30,140 nt of DNA from Methanosarcinales archaeon. GTDB taxonomy: Archaea; Halobacteriota; Methanosarcinia; Methanosarcinales; Methanogasteraceae. The translations under genes and the position numbers were made by a program. Below the pieces are notes generated by a model. That model was given only the letters and a program-made list of their open reading frames with translations. It was not told the DNA's origin and made no database searches. The stretch lies in assembly GCA_003661105.1 (NCBI GenBank), contig QMVM01000002.1:1-30140 (forward strand), in the 5' to 3' direction. Shown here one piece after another: positions 14,260 to 22,050 of this stretch (position 1 is its first letter; every line of letters starts with the position of its first letter).

Positions 14260-14577
14260 ATTATCACGTACCTCAAGACTCACGTATCCGGTGGAACTCT
14301 GCTGGTCGCAGTATGCGATCAAGAGTTGATCGGGCAGACATTCAGCGACGGTACGTTGACGCTGGAGGTCTCTGAGTTCTTCTACAAAGGCGAGATAGTG
14401 CCCCTGCCTGATGTCGGAGATGTGCTTGAAGATGCGGGAATCGTAAATATTGTTGGCAAGCGGTCTATCGCACATGCACTCGAACGTGGTTTTATAAGTG
14501 AAGATAATATCATTGTAATCGATGGCGTGCCACATGCACAGGCGGTGGCGGTACCGGCTTCGCCACAGGCACCTTAG
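14260..14577 (+). CDS. DUF424 family protein, non-canonical start codon
   Basis: About 105 residues. YLKTHVSGGTLLVAVCDQEL, then IGQTFSDGTLTLEVSEFFY, the GDVLEDAGIVNIVGKRSIAH section and ALERGFI are typical of archaeal DUF424, a small uncharacterised family. The family-like N-terminus begins well before the first in-frame ATG (14326), yet no in-frame ATG, GTG or TTG exists between 14206 and that point. A strong GGAGGG at 14251-14256 points to ATT (14260) or ATC (14263) as the initiation codon. A sequencing error or recent start-codon loss is the alternative. The stop TAG is followed in frame by ACA TTA TAG, then the next gene's ATG. Confidence 0.78.
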   Translation: MITYLKTHVSGGTLLVAVCDQELIGQTFSDGTLTLEVSEFFYKGEIVPLPDVGDVLEDAGIVNIVGKRSIAHALERGFISEDNIIVIDGVPHAQAVAVPASPQAP

Positions 14578-14586
14578 ACATTATAG

Positions 14587-15369
14587 ATGGGACAGGACGT
14601 GTTTGATATAGGACAAGACGACGAAACTACCGAAATAGCATCCGATGTAACGATTCCAAGCGAAAATATTGCCATCCGGGATGAAATGGGGTTAGTAAAT
14701 ACAGTTATAGCGAAACATAAGCAATTTCTCGAGACCTACCAGAGTGAGTTCGTAGATATTGATTCCCATGTATCGAAACTCAGAGAATCGTCCATCGATG
14801 AGAAGCGGGAGCGGGACGAGATCAACGAAAGCGTTGCCGAACTAAAAGAGAAACGGCAACTGCTATATCACCAGATAAAGCAATCCAGGATCGAGATGTT
14901 CGATCTGATCAACATCAACCGGGATGTGCGGAAGAACGAGCAGGAGATGGCGCAGCTGCAGAAGGAGATTGAAGCACTTGACTGGAGACTTCAGACGACG
15001 GTTATGGGGATCCAGAAAGAGCGCGAGATCGTTGAAAAGATCAAAAAACTCTCTGCACAGATCGAAGAGGTGGATGACGTGAAACCTTCCGATGAAACCG
15101 GTAAACAGATCGAACAATTATCTACACGGATAAAAGAGATGACCGAAGAGGCCGACAGATGCCACAATGAACTTGTTGACATCGCGGATAAGTCCCAGGA
15201 GCATCATGGATCATTTGTTGAATACGCTGAACAGTTGAAAGGGACACGTGGACGCTACATCTGGCTGAAAAGCCGGATCAAGAGCCACGCGAGTGCGATT
15301 AGCTACTGGGAAGATAAACAGGGAGAGATGCAGGCAGCGATTGCGGCAGGAGGTGGTGGTGATGACTGA
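14587..15369 (+). CDS. Coiled-coil protein 1 (archaeal SMC-like family)
   Basis: A 260-residue protein made mostly of long charged heptad-like helices from about residue 30 to 245. The N-terminus is acidic (MGQDVFDIGQDDETTEIASD) and the C-terminus Gly-rich (AAGGGGDD). It has no P-loop, signal peptide or membrane segment. A motif ADKSQEHH at residues 200-207 recurs in the next protein at nearly the same position, so the two are paralogues. Such coiled-coil proteins are conserved in methanogens without known function. It starts directly after the DUF424 gene. GGTGGTGATG near its end provides the ribosome-binding site of the next gene, which overlaps by eight bases. Confidence 0.72.
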   Translation: MGQDVFDIGQDDETTEIASDVTIPSENIAIRDEMGLVNTVIAKHKQFLETYQSEFVDIDSHVSKLRESSIDEKRERDEINESVAELKEKRQLLYHQIKQSRIEMFDLININRDVRKNEQEMAQLQKEIEALDWRLQTTVMGIQKEREIVEKIKKLSAQIEEVDDVKPSDETGKQIEQLSTRIKEMTEEADRCHNELVDIADKSQEHHGSFVEYAEQLKGTRGRYIWLKSRIKSHASAISYWEDKQGEMQAAIAAGGGGDD

Positions 15370-16282
15370 GGCGTCCGGTGAACTTAAAAGTATGACTGAA
15401 AAGAAGCTAAAAAGTAATATCGAAGGTCTTAAGCGCCAACTAAATAATTTAAATACCGAAATAAGGAAATCCATCGGTGAAATTAAAGTGCACCGGGAAA
15501 CGGTAACCAAACTGCGGGAAAAACGCGATGAATTGAATGAATACGTAAAAGAATGTGTAAAAAAGGCGCATGTTTGCAGAAAGGATAGGGATGAGGCGAA
15601 TCGGAAGATTGTCGATCTGAAAAAACTAAGGAAGGACGCGCAGGATCAGATAAACCAGAAGTGGGAACAATTGAATCAGGTGAAGGACAACCGCGACAAA
15701 GCCAACACAATAGCAAGAATGCGCACTACAAGTCTCGAAAAGGCTTATGCACATGAATTATATGTCTTCACTCACGCAGATATCCCGCTGAAACACGAAA
15801 TAGGTGCTTATGAGCGGTTAAAAGACCTCGGCAAGCGTCTGAACGCAAGCCGGGACGCGGACAAGATTCACATGGAACTTGTTCCGATGTACAAGCAGGT
15901 AAAAGAACTGCGCAATGCCGCCGATGAGATACACCAATCCATCCAGAGCCTTGCAGATGAATCGCAGAAACACCATGACGAGTTGCTCGGCATATATGCG
16001 GAGCTGGATGCTGTTCGCAAGGAGGCGAATCAGTACCATGCGCGGCTGAAGGATGAGTACCGCATCATCGACCCCATAAGCAAATCGATCGATGCGCACA
16101 AGGCATCGGTTCCACGCATGCGAGAGGAACTCTCCGCGTACATCGACGCTCTGAAGGACCGGCAGAAGACTGAGGGTGCGGAAGAGTGCAAGGTTGCAGT
16201 GGAAAAATTAAAGACGACGGGTCGCATGAGCCTTGAAGACCTTCGAGTGCTGATGGACAACGACGCTATCTCGTTTGACTGA
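15362..16282 (+). CDS. Coiled-coil protein 2 (paralogue of coiled-coil protein 1)
   Basis: A 306-residue protein with an N-terminal coiled coil (about residues 10-125), a less charged middle (AYAHELYVFTHADIPLKHEI), a second helical stretch carrying ADESQKHH at 198-205, and a conserved-looking end LKTTGRMSLEDLRVLMDNDA. The paired motif and length suggest that the two coiled-coil proteins interact. AGGAGGTGG precedes the ATG at 15362, inside the upstream gene. DUF1786 follows three bases after the stop. There is no ATPase head, so it is not an SMC itself. A structural or scaffold role is inference. Confidence 0.72.
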   Translation: MTEASGELKSMTEKKLKSNIEGLKRQLNNLNTEIRKSIGEIKVHRETVTKLREKRDELNEYVKECVKKAHVCRKDRDEANRKIVDLKKLRKDAQDQINQKWEQLNQVKDNRDKANTIARMRTTSLEKAYAHELYVFTHADIPLKHEIGAYERLKDLGKRLNASRDADKIHMELVPMYKQVKELRNAADEIHQSIQSLADESQKHHDELLGIYAELDAVRKEANQYHARLKDEYRIIDPISKSIDAHKASVPRMREELSAYIDALKDRQKTEGAEECKVAVEKLKTTGRMSLEDLRVLMDNDAISFD

Positions 16283-16285
16283 TCT

Positions 16286-17341
16286 ATGCAGTGCATTGCG
16301 ATCGATGTTGGTGCGGGAACGCAGGATATACTGGTCTACGATGACAAAAAGAGCATTGAGCAGTGTTTTAAGATGGTGCTTCCGTCCCGGACTGTTATCA
16401 TGGCAGAGCGCATCAGGGATGCAACAGATCAACGCAAAGATATCTTTCTGGACGGATTTACGATGGGCGGAGGTCCGTGCGTTCGCGCAATAAAAGATCA
16501 TCTGAAGTCGGGGATGCAAGTTTACTCAACAGAGACTGCCGCAAAAACGATTTATGACGATCTTGACCGGGTGCGCAGTTTGGGCGTGGCGGTCCTGCCT
16601 GATGGTGTAGAGGCAGATTCCGGCGTGATCCGAATCGAGACAATGGACATCGACATACCTGCGATACGCAAGATGCTTGGACTATTTGGGATGGATATGC
16701 CAGAGACGTTTGCAGTTGCTGTGCAGGATCATGGCGAGAGTACAGAAAGCAACCGGATATTTAGGTTTGAACATCTCAAACGGCTGATACGTGCCGGCGG
16801 CGACCTACAGTCATTTGTATATGCCAGAGAGACCATCCCCGGATATCTCACGCGTATGCGTGCTGTTGCAGAGACGCTTGCAGATTTCAAGCTTGTCCTG
16901 ATGGATACAGGACCTGCAGCAATATTTGGCGCGGTGCCAGACACTGTACCAGTATCCGGCGCAAACGGTTCGCCCGATCCAAAGATCGTACTCAATATCG
17001 GAAACGGGCACACGCTCTGCGCAATACTCATGGATGAGTGCATAACAGGCGTATTCGAGCATCATACGAGACAACTGAACCTCAAGATGCTTGACACCTA
17101 CATCGATAAACTTGCAGACGGGACGCTGACGTTTGAGGAGATCTTCGAGAGCGGTGGACACGGCTGCTACATCGGAGAGATTCCTGACACCATGCCGCAG
17201 GTGATCGTTACAGGACCGAATCGATACATCGCAGAACAGAGCAGGCATAATGTCACGTTTGCGGCACCGCACGGCGATATGATGCTGACCGGATGTTTCG
17301 GGCTGGTCAAAGGATTGTTAGCTCTGAAAGGTGATCGTTAA
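16286..17341 (+). CDS. DUF1786 family protein (ASKHA-fold-like)
   Basis: A 351-residue archaeal DUF1786 protein. The start QCIAIDVGAGTQDILVYDD and the later VLNIGNGHTLCAILMDE look like the two phosphate loops of actin/Hsp70/sugar-kinase (ASKHA) folds. LVLMDTGPAAIFGAVPDT and MLTGCFGLVKGLLA are further family segments. Databases sometimes label the family as putative pyruvate-formate-lyase activating enzyme, but no CxxxCxxC radical SAM motif is present, so that label should not be used. It lies three bases after the coiled-coil gene, and its stop overlaps the next start as TAATG. The role is unknown; nucleotide binding is likely. Confidence 0.78.
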   Translation: MQCIAIDVGAGTQDILVYDDKKSIEQCFKMVLPSRTVIMAERIRDATDQRKDIFLDGFTMGGGPCVRAIKDHLKSGMQVYSTETAAKTIYDDLDRVRSLGVAVLPDGVEADSGVIRIETMDIDIPAIRKMLGLFGMDMPETFAVAVQDHGESTESNRIFRFEHLKRLIRAGGDLQSFVYARETIPGYLTRMRAVAETLADFKLVLMDTGPAAIFGAVPDTVPVSGANGSPDPKIVLNIGNGHTLCAILMDECITGVFEHHTRQLNLKMLDTYIDKLADGTLTFEEIFESGGHGCYIGEIPDTMPQVIVTGPNRYIAEQSRHNVTFAAPHGDMMLTGCFGLVKGLLALKGDR

Positions 17342-17493
17342 TGGTGGATCATGGGAATCGCACGCTATACGATCATAAATGCACAGTATGCGGCACGTGG
17401 ATGGAGACGACTGTCAAAAAAAGTAAGAAAGGGGCAAAGATCATTATGTACTTCTGTCCCGAGTGCGGATTTTCGTATAGTGTGCAGGAGTGA
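17341..17493 (+). CDS. Small zinc-ribbon protein
   Basis: A 50-residue protein with two CxxC knuckles, CTVCG and CPECG, 24 residues apart around a Lys-rich loop (TTVKKSKKGAKIIMYF). This is a minimal zinc ribbon like those in transcription, translation or RNA-modifying proteins. Its ATG shares the A of the DUF1786 stop (TAATG), so it is translationally coupled and closes the five-gene run. It probably binds nucleic acid or one of the coiled-coil partners, but this cannot be told from sequence. Confidence 0.75.
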   Translation: MVDHGNRTLYDHKCTVCGTWMETTVKKSKKGAKIIMYFCPECGFSYSVQE

Positions 17494-17589
17494 GTATAAC
17501 ATCCCCCGCTCATAAAATAGCGAAAAGTTGTAACCTGCTCAAGTGTGTTAATTGATTGCCTGATTGCGATTTTATGTTTTCTGGCAAGA

Positions 17590-17675
17590 AAAGTAACCGC
17601 ATAGCATGCGGAGGGTGCAGAGCTTTTTTTTACCATTCTATGCAAACTTTCGCATCCTCTATGGTTAAATTCCCT
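17590..17675. repeat. Degraded inverted repeat between convergent genes
   Basis: GTAACCGCATAG with a short hairpin CCGCA-TAGCA-TGCGG (about 17599-17613) and a run of eight T form the left part; CATCCTCTATGGTTAAA forms the right part. The ends resemble the AACCACAGAG repeat at 7628-7688. Between convergent genes it may also terminate transcription of the DUF424-zinc ribbon run. Confidence 0.4.
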
Positions 17676-17782
17676 GATTTATCCCCGGATTTTAACCACG
17701 CGGTAGTAAGCGAGTAATGACCATTATTCTTCCAGCATTCACCGGTAATGTCGAGCACCACAATCTGAGAAGCCAATCGCGT

Positions 17783-18649
17783 CTAAATCGATGTCCCTTC
17801 GGTCTGCGTCAGTTCCTTAAACCTCTGCATCAACTCTTTCGTGATCGTCCCGACCGATCCATCTCCAACCAGACGCCCGTCGACCGTCGTGATCGGTGCG
17901 ATCTCAGCGGCGGTGCCGGTCACGAAGACCTCGTCAGCAGTGTACAGGTCAAAAAGCCCGAGATCGGTCTCCAGCAGGGGGTAGCCGAGATCCTGCGCGA
18001 TATCAATGGCTGCTGCACGTGTGATCCCGCGCAGGTTGTTCATGACCTGCGGCGTCGAGATTGTGCCGTTTTTTATAATAAAGATGTTATCGCCGGATCC
18101 TTCAGAGATATTACCGCGTACATCAAGGATGATCGCTTCATCTCCGCCCTTGTGGTTCGCTTCGATCTTTGCAAGGATGTTGTTGAGATAATTCATGGAC
18201 TTGATATTCGGGGAGAGCGATTCCGGCGCATTCCTCCGCACCGTGACCGTGACTGCTGAAAGCCCTTTGTCGTACAGATCGCCGTACATCGCGCCCCATG
18301 GCTGGGATATGATGAACACATTTGGCACCGGGCACTTTCTTGGATCCAGACCGAGATCACCAACCCCTCTTGAGACGATCGGTCGTATGTACGCGTCCAC
18401 AAGATCATTGACACGAAGCGTTTCGAGGATGGCTTGTTTCATCTCATCCTTCGAGAGTGGGATATCCAGCATGATCGCCATTGCCGAATCGTATAAACGG
18501 TCAATGTGCTCATCCAGACGGAAGACACGCCCGTTGTATGCGCGTATACCTTCGAAGACGCCATCGCCATATAAAAAGCCGTGGTCGTAGATCGAGGTCA
18601 CTGCCCGATCCTGTGGCACGAAATCACCATTCGCATAAACTTTAAGCAT
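17783..18649 (-). CDS. ilvE: Branched-chain amino acid aminotransferase IlvE
   Basis: A 288-residue fold-type IV PLP aminotransferase for Val/Leu/Ile synthesis. Evidence: the start VYANGDFVPQDRAVTSIYDH then GFLYGDGVFEGIRAYNG, Arg-rich RPIVSRGVGDLGLDP, the PLP lysine Lys150 in SPNIKSMNYLNN, EGSGDNIFII and the ending VFVTGTAAEIAPITTVDGR. The length matches archaeal IlvE. AGGTGA five bases before the ATG fixes the start, and a TATA-like CTATAAG lies about 35 bases upstream. The stop is TAG. It is a single-gene unit convergent with the zinc-ribbon gene. Confidence 0.93.
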   Translation of the reverse strand: MLKVYANGDFVPQDRAVTSIYDHGFLYGDGVFEGIRAYNGRVFRLDEHIDRLYDSAMAIMLDIPLSKDEMKQAILETLRVNDLVDAYIRPIVSRGVGDLGLDPRKCPVPNVFIISQPWGAMYGDLYDKGLSAVTVTVRRNAPESLSPNIKSMNYLNNILAKIEANHKGGDEAIILDVRGNISEGSGDNIFIIKNGTISTPQVMNNLRGITRAAAIDIAQDLGYPLLETDLGLFDLYTADEVFVTGTAAEIAPITTVDGRLVGDGSVGTITKELMQRFKELTQTEGTSI

Positions 18650-19229
18650 ATAATCACCTGCATACCGTTATCGCGGGATCGCTTATAGATGTTGCGACGG
18701 CATCATGAATAGTAGAAGACCTGTATGGCATGTGCTCGAGTTTCTGCCGGGCACGCATATCTGCAAACGGGTTTGCGGGCTTGATTCTGCGATCTGTGCA
18801 CCCGCCTGGCGGAAAGTCAGGTAGTATCCCAATCTACGATAGTTTACCATGATATGAAGTGTAAGGGGATATGGGAACGAGTAGATTGATGAAGTCGGTG
18901 GAATCAGTGTCCATCTGTGGCTAAAACCCTTTATCAGCCACAGATTAACGCAGATTAACACGGATTACCGGTATTTTGTACCATTAGATCCTTCTTAAAA
19001 CTTCACAGGATATTGAGCATGTACGTATAATCCCCCTCCTGGCAGATATCGCGACACGGACTCTTTTATTTCCATTAACTATCCTGGATCGGTACACCAC
19101 CGAAAATCGGTAGTGTCTCAATAATTCAGAACATATAATGCGTGATAACCAACTCACGACACCTTGAAGTGTGGAACCGCGAGAGGTTGTAATACACAAA
19201 AGCGACCGCAACATGAACAGGTGACTACT
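18650..19229. other. Intergenic region with repeat and two promoters
   Basis: No gene was recognised. The left end holds the ilvE promoter and the 18907-18966 repeat lies in the middle. The right end holds a TATA-like CATATAATG at about 19132 and a small ACAC/GTGT dyad (about 19159) ahead of pyrK. Bases 18765-18840 share a CGATCTGTG block and a loose layout with 27890-27960, which may mark decayed elements. Confidence 0.45.
18907..18966. repeat. Copy of the TAATCTGTGGCT inverted repeat
   Basis: ATCTGTGGCT (18913-18922) pairs with AGCCACAGAT (18936-18945). The right side extends as TAACGCAGATTAACACGG, matching the clean copy at 3221-3273. Confidence 0.6.
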
Positions 19230-19988
19230 ATGAAACCAGCCAACGCAACGATCATCGATATCATAGACGAGACCCCATCGGTCAGATCATTCGTCTTCGA
19301 TCTCTCGCTTGAGTTCACGCCGGGGCAGTACGTCATGGTCTGGGTGAGGGGCGTTGACGAGGTTCCAATGTCGCTGTCAGACCATAACATGATCACGGTG
19401 CAGCGGGTAGGGGATGCGACCTCCGCGATATTCGAACTTAACTCCGGAGACACGGTTGGCATCAGGGGACCTTACGGCAGGGGTTTTGATATCACTAATC
19501 CTGTGCTGGTCGTTGCAGGGGGTGTCGGTGCAGCACCGCTTGCCCCGCTTGCAGAGGCGGCATATAGGATGGGGTGTGATGTGATGACACTGCTTGGCGC
19601 ACGCACGAGCGATGAACTCCTGTTCCAGCACAGGTTTGAGGAGGCAGGAGATGTCGTGGTCGCAACCGATGACGGCTCTGCCGGATTTCATGGAAGGGTC
19701 ACCGATCTGCTGGATCGCGGGATGGCAAATCGATGCATCCGCTCCTGCGGTCCTGAGCCGATGATGTACGCGCTCCTTTCGATGCTCGGTGAGCAGCAGC
19801 GCGGGAATGCACAGTTCAGTCTGCACCGGTACATCAAGTGCGGACTTGGAATCTGTGGCGCCTGCTGCATCGATCCGTCGGGAGAACGTGCGTGCGTGGA
19901 TGGGCCGGTGTTTTATGGCAGCGAACTGGTCGACTCTGAGTTTGGCAGGTACAGGCGCGGGGCTGATGGGGTTAGGGTCAAGGTGTGA
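19230..19988 (+). CDS. pyrK: Dihydroorotate dehydrogenase electron-transfer subunit PyrK
   Basis: A 252-residue ferredoxin-reductase-type flavoprotein. It has an FAD domain (FTPGQYVMVWVRGVDEVPMS), a nucleotide-binding part (VVAGGVGAAPLAPLAEA, CGPEPMM) and a C-terminal 2Fe-2S motif with Cys204, Cys209, Cys212 and Cys222 (KCGLGICGACC). This is the PyrK layout, which passes electrons from dihydroorotate oxidation in PyrD to an acceptor during pyrimidine synthesis. PyrD usually lies next to pyrK but is absent here. GGTGA five bases ahead of ATG 19230 fixes the start over an upstream in-frame ATG at 19164. Confidence 0.9.
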   Translation: MKPANATIIDIIDETPSVRSFVFDLSLEFTPGQYVMVWVRGVDEVPMSLSDHNMITVQRVGDATSAIFELNSGDTVGIRGPYGRGFDITNPVLVVAGGVGAAPLAPLAEAAYRMGCDVMTLLGARTSDELLFQHRFEEAGDVVVATDDGSAGFHGRVTDLLDRGMANRCIRSCGPEPMMYALLSMLGEQQRGNAQFSLHRYIKCGLGICGACCIDPSGERACVDGPVFYGSELVDSEFGRYRRGADGVRVKV

Positions 19989-19989
19989 T

Positions 19990-20043
19990 ATGAAACCGCG
20001 TCTTCGCGGGAGGTTGCGAGGGCGATTTCCAACGCCAGAGTAA
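19990..20043 (+). CDS. Possible 17-residue Arg-rich peptide after pyrK
   Basis: ATG one base after the pyrK stop reads MKPRLRGRLRGRFPTPE. It overlaps a strong hairpin CCGCG-TCTT-CGCGG (about 19996-20009). It may be a leader-like peptide, the relic of a lost downstream gene such as pyrD, or chance. Confidence 0.15.
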   Translation: MKPRLRGRLRGRFPTPE

Positions 20044-20134
20044 CCTGACAGCCACCATAGCAGGATACCTTTAAGTACATCCATCGATCAAGCATATCTT
20101 AATGATTCCTTGATGATCAAAGGAGATTTACCAA

Positions 20135-20353
20135 ATGGGAAACCGACCGCTTGATAAGCTGAATAACGTGCTGAACGAATCCGTCCTCGTTCGACTGAAA
20201 GGTTCCCGCGAATTTCGCGGGATATTACAGGGTTACGACGTCCACATGAACCTTACACTTGAGGATGCTGCAGAACTCATAGACGGTGAAGTGACGCGTC
20301 AGATCGGAACTGTTGTTGTGCGCGGAGACAATGTGGTGTATGTTTCTCCATAA
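20135..20353 (+). CDS. Archaeal Sm-like (LSm/SmAP) protein
   Basis: A 72-residue Sm-fold protein with both signatures: Sm1 VLVRLKGSREFRGILQGYDV followed by HMNLTLEDA, and Sm2 GTVVVRGDNVVYVSP. SmAPs form heptameric rings that bind U-rich RNA. AGGAG at 20121-20125 precedes the ATG, and a TTTAAGTA TATA-like box lies at about 20070. The ribosome-binding site can pair with an upstream TCCTT (20107-20111), which could modulate translation. It is followed 19 bases later by rpl37e and then purF, an arrangement I believe recurs in related methanogens. Confidence 0.93.
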   Translation: MGNRPLDKLNNVLNESVLVRLKGSREFRGILQGYDVHMNLTLEDAAELIDGEVTRQIGTVVVRGDNVVYVSP

Positions 20354-20372
20354 AGATTTTAGGTGATATAAA

Positions 20373-20537
20373 ATGTCTAAAGGAACTCCATCGATGGGTA
20401 AACGCCAGAAGAAGACGCATATACGGTGCAGGCGTTGCGGCAGTATCTCGTATCATAAGACAAAGAAGGTCTGCGTCTCATGCGGATTTGGGAAATCGAG
20501 AAAGATGCGGGATTACAAGTGGAAAGAGAAGGGATGA
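20373..20537 (+). CDS. rpl37e: Ribosomal protein L37e
   Basis: A 54-residue basic protein with two CxxC zinc knuckles (CRRCG and CVSCG) in the L37e frame: MSKGTPSMGKRQKKTHIRCR at the start and SRKMRDYKWKEKG at the end. It is a zinc-binding protein of the large ribosomal subunit. AGGTGA lies six bases upstream of the ATG. It follows the Sm-like gene closely and is probably co-transcribed with it. Confidence 0.93.
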   Translation: MSKGTPSMGKRQKKTHIRCRRCGSISYHKTKKVCVSCGFGKSRKMRDYKWKEKG

Positions 20538-20637
20538 TCCGGCAATAAGGCAGGGCACACGGGGGCGTATTGATATCCAAAAAATGGATTATCAGAGTGC
20601 TATGAACTGTTAGAAGGCAATAATCAGGTGATCATAC

Positions 20638-22050
20638 TTGAAGGAAGCATGTGGGGTAGTCGGCGCGGCATTCCCTGGATCGAGGGCAGCGCTCCCCATC
20701 TACTATTCCCTGTACGCGCTCCAGCACCGCGGGCAGGAGTCTGCCGGAATTGCGATAGCGCATAATGGCGATACCCAGTCGATCAAGGGCATGGGCATCG
20801 TGCCGTGGGTTTTTAAGAAGAACGACCTCCTATCGATCGAGGGGAGCGTCGGGGTCGGGCATGTCAGGTACTCTACCAGTGGCGGATCTGATACCGAGAA
20901 CGCGCAGCCACTGACAATCAATTTCAAGGGCGGGACGATCGCGATTGCGCACAACGGAAATATCGCCAATTCAGAAGAACTGCGCCTTGAACTGGGACGG
21001 TTGGGTCACATATTCATCTCCGACTCGGATACCGAGGTGATCGCGCACATCCTTGTGATGGAATTGATGCACAACGATATCGTAGAAGCGATACGCAGAT
21101 TGGTGCGGCGCATCGTTGGATCATACTCACTCGTGATGCTAATCAATGAGACGCTGGTTGCTGTCAGGGATCCGCTCGGCTTCAAGCCACTCTGCCTCGG
21201 AAAGGTTGAATCAGATGGATGGAACGGGTATGTTGTGGCAAGCGAGAGCGTGGCGATCGATGTGCATGACGGCGAGTTTATGAGGGACGTGCGTCCGGGC
21301 GAGGTGCTGGTGATCGATGGCGACCAGATAGAGAGCCACCAGCTATGCAAACTCGGAAACACAGCACACTGCGTCTTTGAGTACGTCTACTTTGCGCGCC
21401 CTGATTCTGTGATCGATGGCAGACTTGTCTACGATGTCCGGTTGAAGATCGGGGAGCGTCTGGCGGCTGAGCACCCAGTGGACGCGGACATGATATCTCC
21501 TGTACCGGATTCCGGAATCACTTCGGCGATTGGATACTCCAAGAAATCCGGCACCGAGTATATTGAGGCTCTGATGAAGAACCGATATGTTGGGCGCACA
21601 TTCATCATGCCGTCGGATGCGGTGAGGAAGAAAGCGGTTCAATTGAAACTGAATGTGATCAAGCCGAATGTCAAGGGAAGAAAGGTCGTTATACTCGATG
21701 ATAGCATCGTGCGCGGAAACACCACCAGGAGGATCGTTGACCTGGTGCAGAAAGCAGGCGCATCCGAGGTGCACGTCAGGATCGGAAGCCCGCCGATCAT
21801 ATCCCCGTGCTATCTTGGAATCGATATGCCTACGAGGAAGGAGTTGATCGCGTCACAGAATAGCGTACCAGAGATAAAAGCCGCGATCCAGGCAGATACG
21901 CTTGGATATCTAAGCATCGATGGGCTGGTCGAAGCAGTAGGCATTCCTGCAAGTGATCTCTGTCTCGGATGCCTTACAGGCACGTATCCGGTTGAGATAC
22001 CGGGCGAACGGTGTGTGCTCAGGCAGCTCCGGCTGGAAGAGTTTGATTAA
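20638..22050 (+). CDS. purF: Amidophosphoribosyltransferase PurF
   Basis: A 470-residue enzyme for the first step of purine synthesis (PRPP + glutamine to phosphoribosylamine). The N-terminal glutaminase begins MKEACGVVGAAF with catalytic Cys5, so only four residues would be removed on maturation; LQHRGQESAGIAI and VGHVRYSTSG follow. The C-terminal half has the PRPP motif KVVILDDSIVRGNTTRRIV. Cysteines in TAHCVFEYVYFARPDS and SDLCLGCLTGTYP match the Fe-S cluster of the Bacillus type. The start is TTG at 20638 with AGGTGAT six bases upstream. A 100-base leader separates it from rpl37e. It converges on the zinc-finger-like gene with a three-base overlap. Confidence 0.95.
   Translation: MKEACGVVGAAFPGSRAALPIYYSLYALQHRGQESAGIAIAHNGDTQSIKGMGIVPWVFKKNDLLSIEGSVGVGHVRYSTSGGSDTENAQPLTINFKGGTIAIAHNGNIANSEELRLELGRLGHIFISDSDTEVIAHILVMELMHNDIVEAIRRLVRRIVGSYSLVMLINETLVAVRDPLGFKPLCLGKVESDGWNGYVVASESVAIDVHDGEFMRDVRPGEVLVIDGDQIESHQLCKLGNTAHCVFEYVYFARPDSVIDGRLVYDVRLKIGERLAAEHPVDADMISPVPDSGITSAIGYSKKSGTEYIEALMKNRYVGRTFIMPSDAVRKKAVQLKLNVIKPNVKGRKVVILDDSIVRGNTTRRIVDLVQKAGASEVHVRIGSPPIISPCYLGIDMPTRKELIASQNSVPEIKAAIQADTLGYLSIDGLVEAVGIPASDLCLGCLTGTYPVEIPGERCVLRQLRLEEFD

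Noticed and set aside
16286..17341. Pyruvate-formate-lyase activating enzyme annotation for the DUF1786 protein
   Set aside because: No CxxxCxxC radical SAM motif is present; the visible motifs are ASKHA phosphate loops.
18683..19214. Minus-strand ORFs of 76 and 92 codons between ilvE and pyrK
   Set aside because: They run through a repeat and the pyrK promoter, and show no family-like sequence or start signals.
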